Under the pieces are notes generated by a model. The model made no database searches. It was not told the DNA's origin and saw only the letters and a list, made by a program, of their open reading frames with translations. From Fulvitalea axinellae (GTDB lineage Bacteria > Bacteroidota > Bacteroidia > Cytophagales > Cyclobacteriaceae): DNA of 64,000 nucleotides. Shown in pieces: positions 55,944 through 63,075 of the stretch. The translations under genes and the position numbers were made by a program. Each line of letters begins with the position of its first letter. Within the stretch, counting starts at the first letter, position 1. The stretch spans positions 3,762,010 to 3,826,009 of the forward strand of contig NZ_AP025314.1 of assembly GCF_036492835.1 (NCBI RefSeq), given 5' to 3'.

Positions 55944-56261
55944 GGTTGGGTATTACTTTTTGGTTGTTGGTATGAGATATCAAAGAGTTTGGCGAAACGT
56001 CATGCGATTCATCAAAAGGCCTCTCTGAACGTAGAGACAAGGCATGCCATGTCTCTACAAGCCAATCACCACATCAAAACCAATAGAATTATATTTAAAA
56101 AAAGAATAGATACTTATTGAGTCATATTTAAGATTCATAGCTGAAAAATTTAATTAAAAAATAAACTATAAAACAATAGCATCAATATAACGAAAAGATT
56201 CGTTTGAAAAATATTTCAGCCGGAAAATTTAACCCGAGCGATTATGTAAACGCCTCCATTT
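55944..56261. other. AT-rich spacer between adaptor and first RND gene
   Basis: A 318-bp gap inside an otherwise tight minus-strand gene run. It holds a palindromic repeat (56031-56058) and an AT-rich stretch (56070-56230) with no supported ORF. It may contain a promoter for the pump genes. Confidence 0.5.
56031..56058. repeat. REP-like palindrome GTAGAGACA...TGTCTCTAC
   Basis: A 9-bp perfect inverted repeat (GTAGAGACA / TGTCTCTAC) around a GGCATGCC palindromic core. Palindromes of the GTAGAGAC...GTCTCTAC type are known as dispersed repeats in Bacteroidota and cyanobacterial genomes. One copy is seen here. Confidence 0.7.
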
Positions 56262-57338
56262 TTACTTTTTCCTCACTTTCACCTTAGCCTGATGTCCCAG
56301 ATTAACATTACCGGCCACCACCACACGGTCACCGGATTTCACTTTGCCTCCGGCCAAAACCTGCTGTTCAGAATTCGAAGGGCCTAGCTCCACCTCATTC
56401 CAAACGGCCCTGCCTTCCGACACCGTAAACACCACCGACCTGCCCGAACGGGTAACCACAGCGCTTTTGGGTACTACCAAGAGCCCAGGCATCAGCTTAG
56501 TCAGCGTCACTTTAACGTTCATGCCCTCGCGCAAGCTTCCGTCGGCATTGCGCAAACGGGCCCGAACGCGCACCAATCCGTTTTCGTCCACCAACGGATT
56601 GACCGAAACCACCCGCCCGGTGTACTCTTTACCGGCAAACGCAAAAGCTTCAGCCTTAACCGGCATCCCCTCTGACAAATCCGGCGCTTCGGACTCCAAA
56701 ACGGAAAACTCCAGATCAAAGGCGCTATCGTCAATCAGCCGGCAGAACGGCTTGCCCGCTTCCGGACGCTGATACATCCGTCCGTTCAGATTGGCCACCA
56801 AACCCGAAAACGGCGCCCGGGCCCGGGTCTTGGACAGCGCCAACCTAGCCCTGGCCAAACCGGTCAGGGCCGACTCATAGCCCTTCTCGATACGCCCCAA
56901 ACGAACGACCGCGGGATCTGCCTTGGCCGTATCCGCCAAACCACCTTCAAAGCCCCTAGCAAACATAAAGTCCCGCAAGCCCGCCTTGGCCTGCTCCAAT
57001 TTCCTTTCGGCTTCCGCCAGCCCCAATTTAGCCTCGGCATCATCCAACGCACCGACCAATTGCCCCTTGCCGATGCGATCACCTTCCGAAACATTCAATA
57101 CCGTAACCACTCCCGAGCCCGTAACCTCCAAAGAGGCGCTTTGTACCGCTATCAGTTTTCCGTTGCCGATAATCCGGCGTTCGAAGTTTGTTATTTGGGC
57201 CGGGGCTATCTGCACTTGGGTTGCGGGCCGTTTAGTGCTTGTCCGAACTTCCTTCGGGTTATTTGTCTTTGCACATGATCCTAATACGCACAATAAACAC
57301 AACACCTTTATTCGGCGTACTATTCCAAAAACTTTCAT
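56262..57338 (-). CDS. RND efflux adaptor lipoprotein (HlyD/membrane-fusion family)
   Basis: A 358-residue periplasmic adaptor. The ATG at 57338 gives a lipoprotein signal (LCVLGSCAK, Cys22); a longer frame to 57425 would overlap the upstream transglutaminase gene. Order of domains: lipoyl half-motif (VTGSGVVTVLNVSEGDRIGKGQLVGALDDAEAKLGLAEAERKLEQAKAGL), coiled-coil hairpin, second lipoyl part (TRARAPFSGLVANLNGRMYQRPEAGKPF), beta-barrel and membrane-proximal domain. It starts only 19 bp after the transglutaminase-like gene, linking pump and peptide cluster. Confidence 0.92.
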   Translation of the reverse strand: MKVFGIVRRIKVLCLLCVLGSCAKTNNPKEVRTSTKRPATQVQIAPAQITNFERRIIGNGKLIAVQSASLEVTGSGVVTVLNVSEGDRIGKGQLVGALDDAEAKLGLAEAERKLEQAKAGLRDFMFARGFEGGLADTAKADPAVVRLGRIEKGYESALTGLARARLALSKTRARAPFSGLVANLNGRMYQRPEAGKPFCRLIDDSAFDLEFSVLESEAPDLSEGMPVKAEAFAFAGKEYTGRVVSVNPLVDENGLVRVRARLRNADGSLREGMNVKVTLTKLMPGLLVVPKSAVVTRSGRSVVFTVSEGRAVWNEVELGPSNSEQQVLAGGKVKSGDRVVVAGNVNLGHQAKVKVRKK

Positions 57339-57357
57339 GTTAATCAATTTCCGAAGA

Positions 57358-59352
57358 TCAAAACCACTCTTGTCGTCCATTCCTATACTCGAAGATCCAA
57401 CCATATTGTGTCCGGCCCTTTTCATCCACCCAACGTAAGGTCAGCACCTCATCTTCAGGGACATTTTCATACACCAACAAATCCCCTTCATACTTTTTCC
57501 CACCCAACGAAATCCATTGATGTTCAGCACCCAAATACACCAACTCATATACTAGCCCATTCTTTAGATCTGTTTTCACACAAGCGTCAACACGTAACGA
57601 ATCAAAAGAAACGCCTTTAGGTAACTCCCAAACCACATACCCTACACTGTCTTTAGTAGCTCTTCCTAAACAAACCTCTGAATACGCCTCACCATCACTG
57701 ACCTTACGCAAGTCCTGATTCGATGACTGACAATTGCTTTTCACCTTACAGGCTTTTAAGTCTATACGCTCACCACTCCTATAAAGGCTCAGCTCCCCTA
57801 AACGTAAACTATCTCCACGAAAAGTCAAACGTACATACTTTTTCTTCACCAGCTCACAACGTTGATTATAACGGGCATTCAACATTGAGTCCGGTACATG
57901 GGCCAAGACCTTATAATCCCGCCAAAGGCTGTCATTGCTTATTTGTATTTCAGTTTTAGCTAAGTACTTTAAATCTTTATCCTCATGAGGCCCACCTAAA
58001 TGTTGTCTCTTGACTTGAATTCGTCTTTCCCGTCCTTTACCGCTTAAGTTAAAATAACGGATTTTACCTTGCTCATTCAAAAAGAGAGGCTTACCTACTG
58101 GAAAAATCACACTACTCTTACAATATGCAAGTTGATATAATATACCACGGCCCATTTTCGGAAATACGACTTTATCATCTTCAATTTCTGCTAAAGTGAC
58201 AGGTCTCCAGCCTCCCTTTTGATATACACACAAATACAAATAATATGTATCAGAAGGAAGCTTACCTTGAACATCAAATTCAAGTGTTGAAGCTTCAAAA
58301 TACTCTTCACTTACATCCTTATAACCATACTTCCGAAAAGCACTTGGTATATTTCCCAACTTTACCTTCTTATGCTTTAGGACATTATCATTTCGAACGG
58401 AATATGTCTCTCTATATACTTTGGGGAGCTTAAAGGTAAATCTGCGATTCCAATATTTGTTATTATATAATTCCTTAAGGTTAAACATATCCTCTGAATA
58501 AAACGGGTCAAAAGGATAGCTTTTATCCTTCGTTACAATAGTATTCCAACTATGTCCACCTTCTAGCCAAGAATTTACATTTGCCCATGAAGGTACAAAG
58601 TCAATGGCACAAGGAATACCTTGACTCCTTAATATCATCAAATTATAAACAGTAGCTTGATCACAATTTACTGCATTCGACATTTCATACGAGGTATAGT
58701 CCCAATAATCCAATACACCCCGAAGTACTGGATTAAAGCCCATTCTTCTGGTTTTACCCATAAATCCCTTTATAGCCTCAGGCACACTTTCCCCCAATAA
58801 TTTATACCTCAATGAATCATTCTTTTTTCGGTAAAATGTACGCCACGAATCCTTCAACATTCTATCTCTCACCCGATACGGCAGTACATATTCAAAAAAC
58901 TGTTCTTCGGTACATGTAAAAAGCTTTGAGACACCATTTCTACTTTCGAATGCTAAATCCGTATTACCTTTCAAATATTCGGATGACACCTCAAAAAGAT
59001 CTTCCTGAACAGCCTTATACTCTTGACTTTTTCCGTTTATCGACAGCAAACTATCTAACACATCCCTTCCCTTCCGCCATGAAAAACGCCTCTCACTACG
59101 CATGATGTCACGCATCTCAGCGTAGGCTTTCCAACGTGAGAAATAGGGTAAAGAGTCAATAGAATAATGATACGGAAGACTCCTTATCAAAAAATTCATA
59201 GCCCTGAACTTGACCGCATCACCTTCATACAAAGCCAACGTTGCTTTAAGCTCTTTACCATTGGCTCCAGCCAACTCCACGATCCGTGATTCGGGAGTCG
59301 AGCAGGCATAAGCGACTAATACCATAAAAAATAAAACAATAGTTTTCTTCAT
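57358..59352 (-). CDS. Transglutaminase-like lipoprotein of the NVEALA cluster
   Basis: A 664-residue lipoprotein (signal ending VAYACS, Cys17). A helical N-terminal half (30-200) is followed by a transglutaminase-type core with a plausible Cys-His-Asp triad: C230 (NAVNCDQATVYNLMILRSQGIPCAIDF), H267 (GGHSWNTI), D282 (YPFDPFYSEDMF). The C-terminal half (about 320-664) is beta-rich. Such proteins can be proteases, amidases or cross-linkers. It starts 15 bp after the signal peptidase stop and is co-directional with the whole cluster. The region is visibly AT-rich compared with the efflux genes downstream. Confidence 0.82.
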   Translation of the reverse strand: MKKTIVLFFMVLVAYACSTPESRIVELAGANGKELKATLALYEGDAVKFRAMNFLIRSLPYHYSIDSLPYFSRWKAYAEMRDIMRSERRFSWRKGRDVLDSLLSINGKSQEYKAVQEDLFEVSSEYLKGNTDLAFESRNGVSKLFTCTEEQFFEYVLPYRVRDRMLKDSWRTFYRKKNDSLRYKLLGESVPEAIKGFMGKTRRMGFNPVLRGVLDYWDYTSYEMSNAVNCDQATVYNLMILRSQGIPCAIDFVPSWANVNSWLEGGHSWNTIVTKDKSYPFDPFYSEDMFNLKELYNNKYWNRRFTFKLPKVYRETYSVRNDNVLKHKKVKLGNIPSAFRKYGYKDVSEEYFEASTLEFDVQGKLPSDTYYLYLCVYQKGGWRPVTLAEIEDDKVVFPKMGRGILYQLAYCKSSVIFPVGKPLFLNEQGKIRYFNLSGKGRERRIQVKRQHLGGPHEDKDLKYLAKTEIQISNDSLWRDYKVLAHVPDSMLNARYNQRCELVKKKYVRLTFRGDSLRLGELSLYRSGERIDLKACKVKSNCQSSNQDLRKVSDGEAYSEVCLGRATKDSVGYVVWELPKGVSFDSLRVDACVKTDLKNGLVYELVYLGAEHQWISLGGKKYEGDLLVYENVPEDEVLTLRWVDEKGRTQYGWIFEYRNGRQEWF

Positions 59353-59367
59353 AAGGCAATAGAAAAA

Positions 59368-60510
59368 TCAATCCACGAACTTCATAAAACGTTCCCAATG
59401 GAACTCACCCTCCCATGACGACCACAACACCATGTCTATACGACCAACCAAATTGCACTCAGGAAGTGGGCCCCAGCCCCTTGAATCCACTGTCCAAACC
59501 CGGTTATCTCCCATCATAAAATAGTAGTCTCTGTGAAAGTTATAATGCGTAACTTGCTCCCCTCTTAACCAAAACCCATCTCCCCTCCTAACTATTTTCG
59601 CTCCTTCATAATCTTTAATCAAACGTCCATAGCAGGAAAAATTAAAAGGGGTGAGTTCTATTCGACACCCCTTCTTTGGCACTATATAAGGACCATAATC
59701 GGAAAATGTCCAAGGACTTAATGGACCGTACAAATTACTTTTCTTGTGTTGCGACGGCAGTATTCTCAAGGAATCCACCACTCCGCTATTTATTAAAGCG
59801 TCAGCGAAACCTTTCTCCAGAACAGGCCTATATAGTCCCTGATCATTTGGTTTTAGTCGTACAGCTTTCTGTTTGATAAAACTCTGGAAACCTTCGTTAT
59901 CACGGACACGAAATCCGTAACGGCTCCTGACGGCCTCCGAAGGCTCGAAAGACCGACCGTTCACCCGTAAAGCCCCTCCCCGCACCTCAAGCGTATCTCC
60001 TGGCAAGGCCACACAACGCTTGGCCACATACCCGAAATTAGTCTCGGATACGTACATCTCACCACGCCTTACCGAATCCATGCCCGGCAATCGACGGTAA
60101 TCCCACCACTTTTCCTTGATTCGGGACCTCGCTTTATCATTAAAATAAAACGCGATATTCAACCAAGGAATCTCGAAAGGGGAACGAGGCAGGCGAGGCC
60201 CGAAAGCCAGCTTATTAACTAAAACCACATCTCCGGTGTACAAAGTTTTTTGCATTGATCCACTTGGTATACGGAAAGGCCCTACCACCACAACCTTAAA
60301 CAGCGCAGTGGTGACCATCAGGCCAAACACCAATAAAACGGCTGAAAGCCCACGACGAAGAGGCATAGAAGCGACTCTGACCAACGCTTTCTTTAGTGTA
60401 AAGAGACACAAGACCAAAACCAAGGACAATATGGCCAACCAATATAAGCCTAGAACAGCAAGTGACAATATCGCCCCCCCTAAGAGGCCCAAAACAAAGC
60501 GTTTTCTCAT
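59368..60510 (-). CDS. lepB: Type I signal peptidase of the NVEALA cluster
   Basis: A 380-residue S26 peptidase with N-terminal helices at about 5-36 and 55-76. The nucleophile is S85 (PFRIPSGSMQKTL), the general base lysine K164 (NFGYVAKRCVALPGDTLEV), and the distal MGDNRVWTVDSRGWGPLPECNLVGR motif is intact. A segment of about 45 residues lies between Box B and Box D. It begins directly after the thioredoxin-like stop and ends 15 bp before the transglutaminase gene. As a second signal peptidase beside a short secreted peptide it could be specialised for that peptide, though a general housekeeping role is possible. Confidence 0.92.
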   Translation of the reverse strand: MRKRFVLGLLGGAILSLAVLGLYWLAILSLVLVLCLFTLKKALVRVASMPLRRGLSAVLLVFGLMVTTALFKVVVVGPFRIPSGSMQKTLYTGDVVLVNKLAFGPRLPRSPFEIPWLNIAFYFNDKARSRIKEKWWDYRRLPGMDSVRRGEMYVSETNFGYVAKRCVALPGDTLEVRGGALRVNGRSFEPSEAVRSRYGFRVRDNEGFQSFIKQKAVRLKPNDQGLYRPVLEKGFADALINSGVVDSLRILPSQHKKSNLYGPLSPWTFSDYGPYIVPKKGCRIELTPFNFSCYGRLIKDYEGAKIVRRGDGFWLRGEQVTHYNFHRDYYFMMGDNRVWTVDSRGWGPLPECNLVGRIDMVLWSSWEGEFHWERFMKFVD

Positions 60511-61080
60511 CTATTTTTTTGCGTTCTTAGCTAGATACTTTAAATACGATTCCTTAATCGCCTCGGAGTGGATTGGATTACCGAACATCAAGATCTCGTT
60601 CTCTCGGTTAGTCAACACCGTCTCAAAGTGCTTATGCTCGTTCATAAACTCAGCATTTTTCATAAAGAACTGGCCTTCCATATCTAGAAAAAATGGGTAA
60701 GAAAAGTTCTTGATACCTCCTGACTCACAGTAATATTTTAACGATTCAAAATTATCAGCCGATTCGAGAATCAATATTATTGGAACATTGAATTCAACAA
60801 ACTCAACAGTCAGACTATCCCACTTATTCGTACTCTTTATACACGTAGGACAAGACGCGTCCACATAGGAGTATATTTTATAATTTGAAATTGAAATTTC
60901 TAAACTATCTAGGATTATCCGATTAAAAGCGTTATAAGTCTTTATTTTATCAGGTATCGCCAGCTGCCTTCCTAAATAATCATTAATCTTTGTTTCAAGC
61001 AAACCTTGAGCTTTATCCCTCTTAGAACCACAGCTTAGAGCAATAATGAAAACAACAAAAAGACAAAGCAATCTCCTCAT
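60511..61080 (-). CDS. Thioredoxin-like lipoprotein with CPTC motif
   Basis: A 189-residue lipoprotein starting at the ATG at 61080 (signal ending FIIALSC, Cys17), overlapping the propeller gene's stop by 4 bp (ATGA). The thioredoxin fold shows in IYSYVDASCPTCIKSTNKWDSLTVEFVEFNVPIILILESAD, with C77-P-T-C80 as the redox pair. It lacks most TlpA hallmarks, such as a conserved cis-proline segment that I can place. It may form or rearrange disulfides in the four-cysteine peptide encoded upstream. AT-rich codon use matches its neighbours. Confidence 0.82.
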   Translation of the reverse strand: MRRLLCLFVVFIIALSCGSKRDKAQGLLETKINDYLGRQLAIPDKIKTYNAFNRIILDSLEISISNYKIYSYVDASCPTCIKSTNKWDSLTVEFVEFNVPIILILESADNFESLKYYCESGGIKNFSYPFFLDMEGQFFMKNAEFMNEHKHFETVLTNRENEILMFGNPIHSEAIKESYLKYLAKNAKK

Positions 61081-62183
61081 ATTCCCTGCATTTTTATATC
61101 TGCCTTTACCAAACACCCTTCATTCACATCAAACGCATATAACATTTCATCATTCTGTGACACGGAAATACTCACCACCTGTTTATCCAACAAAAATTTC
61201 TTAACAGGATTTCCTTCCCAATCATAAACCAAAATGGATTTTCCTCCTAGATTCAGTAAACGCCTACCATTCGACATATAACGAAGTGGCTTGCCCGAAT
61301 AAATCAAATAAATATACTCTTCCGTCACCGCTCCACCTTCAAAGGTTCTTATATCATCTTTATCATCTCGAATAAAAGCCCGAGCAAACTTTTGTTTCTG
61401 CTCAAAATCCAGCGTTATATTATCCGGCCCATGGATCGCCACTAATCTTCTTTCTTTTTGAGTGTCATAAATCTCTATAACATCCGTATTAGTGTATGCC
61501 AGCACAAGCTTTTCTCCTGACGGGTGCGCAAAAGGAAGCGCATTAAAGGCTTTCTTCAAGCCTCCAACATAAGACGAATCCACTTCCCCATGGTATTCTC
61601 CAAAATGACTAACAGTCGGAGTCGCCCCCATATTGACCTTGGTCACTTTGAATGGACTCGTTAAGTTTGCGCTAGACACAAAAGCAGAATCATTTAACAC
61701 AGCGACCAAGGCATAAACATTTCTATCTTTTTCTAAACGAACTTCCGCAAACATCCCCGCTTTGTCCGGCATGGCATCAATGACCGACTCTCTTGAAACC
61801 AAAAATTTTTCCAAGGTTATATCAAACATCCAAAGCTTTCCTCCTGCGAGACAAATACTATTAGCACCAAGGACTTCACCTGGCCCACGACCCCTAGTCA
61901 CATAACCTAATGACAAACTGTCTGAACCTAGATAATAATTATATAATGATCTTCCCTCTCTACCGTGTTTACTATTGAGCATAAACAAAGTAGAGTCTGC
62001 TAAACACATACCTGTTATTATTCCGGGAACGTCAATCACCTTCTTCATTGCTATACCGCATGAATCAGGAAACTCTGTAAACTTAGCGCCCGCTTCACTC
62101 ACACGGATAACTTTTGTTTCCCCGCATGACCAAAACAAAACCACCACTAGAACAACCAAGGAAAACCTAGTTAATATTTTCAT
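61077..62183 (-). CDS. BF3164-family six-bladed beta-propeller lipoprotein
   Basis: A 368-residue lipoprotein (signal ending VLFWSCG, Cys20). The mature part reads like a TolB-like beta-propeller of the BF3164 type: GIITGMCLADSTLFMLNSKHGREG, YYLGSDSLSLGYVTRGRGPGEVLGANSICLAGGKLWMFDITLEKFLV, GGAVTEEYIYLIYSGKPL and LVYDWEGNPVKKFLLD. The GRGPGE motif is typical. Members accompany NVEALA genes in Bacteroides-like genomes. It is preceded by a MITE-like element 41 bp upstream and is translationally coupled to the thioredoxin-like gene. Confidence 0.85.
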   Translation of the reverse strand: MKILTRFSLVVLVVVLFWSCGETKVIRVSEAGAKFTEFPDSCGIAMKKVIDVPGIITGMCLADSTLFMLNSKHGREGRSLYNYYLGSDSLSLGYVTRGRGPGEVLGANSICLAGGKLWMFDITLEKFLVSRESVIDAMPDKAGMFAEVRLEKDRNVYALVAVLNDSAFVSSANLTSPFKVTKVNMGATPTVSHFGEYHGEVDSSYVGGLKKAFNALPFAHPSGEKLVLAYTNTDVIEIYDTQKERRLVAIHGPDNITLDFEQKQKFARAFIRDDKDDIRTFEGGAVTEEYIYLIYSGKPLRYMSNGRRLLNLGGKSILVYDWEGNPVKKFLLDKQVVSISVSQNDEMLYAFDVNEGCLVKADIKMQGI

Positions 62184-62213
62184 GTTTAAAATTAAATGGT
62201 CATATATGAATTT

Positions 62214-62396
62214 AAAAAATAGATACTCTACCCGACGGTTTTTGGCGATATCAAAATAAGACTATTTATAAGCCATCATAGTGATATGGATTTGTTGCTC
62301 TTCGATTGAAGAGTGGATTTTTTGGGGACTTATGACAGTCGTTTTCAAGCAATATTTCCGTCGTTTGAAAAACCGTCGGGTAGAGTAAAAAATAGA
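62214..62396. mobile_element. MITE-like element, 164 bp, with 9-bp target duplication
   Basis: Perfect 20-bp terminal inverted repeats, TACTCTACCCGACGGTTTTT (62224-62243) and its reverse complement (62368-62387), bound a 164-bp element without an ORF. The flanking 9-mers AAAAATAGA (62215-62223 and 62388-62396) are identical, so a target duplication is visible. The size and lack of coding capacity define a MITE. A 9-bp duplication fits several IS families; I cannot name the parent. It lies 41 bp from the propeller gene start. Confidence 0.88.
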
Positions 62397-62624
62397 ACCA
62401 GCCTTGAATCAACAACAAGGCAACCGCAAGAAAACACTCAAGTCTTATATCCGAAAAATTTGATAGATTAAAATGTGCTTCTCAGGGCGTTGTAGAACGC
62501 CTATGATGTGAAACATCTTTATGTTCAAGTTTATCGGAATTGACCTTTTTGACCATAATCAACTCAGTATTTTCTTTCTTGCGATTACCATGGAATCAAC
62601 AAAGCTGATCCCAATATTCCTTAG
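62397..62624. other. Spacer between NVEALA gene and MITE
   Basis: About 230 bp with no supported ORF. Small GC-containing hairpin potential exists at 62484-62505 (AGGGCGTT-GTAG-AACGCCT). With the MITE it forms a 441-bp gap that separates the NVEALA gene from the rest of the cluster, so a terminator and a fresh promoter are possible here. Confidence 0.4.
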
Positions 62625-62882
62625 TTATTTTTGACAGGTATCCCAAAAGCTTGAATCATCACATCCGTTAACTATATAACCATTAGACTGCCGACACCTG
62701 TCATACCAATTCGCATTATCGCAGCCTGGGTAATTCAAAATTGGGTCCTCCCCAGCCTCAGCGATATTCATCGCCATCAAACGAGCCAAACTCACATCCT
62801 CTTTAGAGGTGTTATTGAAAGAGAAAGCACCAAAGGCGAATACGCCGGCAAACAAGATCAAAGCAAATATTTTGAATTTCAT
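62625..62882 (-). CDS. NVEALA-type secreted peptide with two C-x8-C repeats
   Basis: An 85-residue precursor. A hydrophobic signal (about 4-20) leads to a short polar stretch and the motif MNIAEAGED (38-46), which I match to the NVEALA family box. The mature C-terminal 40 residues contain four cysteines (C54, C63, C74, C83) as two units, CDNANWYDRC and CDDSSFWDTC, 20 residues apart. The family motif contains an AxA-like site (AEA at 41-43) that could be a second cleavage point. It is the likely product of the cluster, with lipoprotein, thioredoxin-like and signal peptidase genes following it. A near-consensus TACCTTTT lies upstream. Confidence 0.82.
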   Translation of the reverse strand: MKFKIFALILFAGVFAFGAFSFNNTSKEDVSLARLMAMNIAEAGEDPILNYPGCDNANWYDRCRQSNGYIVNGCDDSSFWDTCQK

Positions 62883-63075
62883 AGTTCTAAATTTTATGGC
62901 ACGGATTACCGTACCGTGAAACGAATAAAAGGTAATTGGAAATACGGCACAAAAGCACCTAAATTTGGTCGGAGCGCCCTACTATACTTCGGGAAATTGC
63001 CTATCTTAGCGATCAGCCTCCGGAAAACGACTAAGTCATAGCACTGGTCTTTTAAGGTTGAACATGGATTTATCG

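Noticed and set aside
57339..57425. Adaptor start at 57425
   Set aside because: It would overlap the transglutaminase gene by 68 bp and replace a clear lipoprotein signal with a non-signal extension.
62884..63075. Plus-strand TAAATTTG near 62970 as a promoter
   Set aside because: No plus-strand gene follows; it lies in the spacer of a minus-strand cluster.
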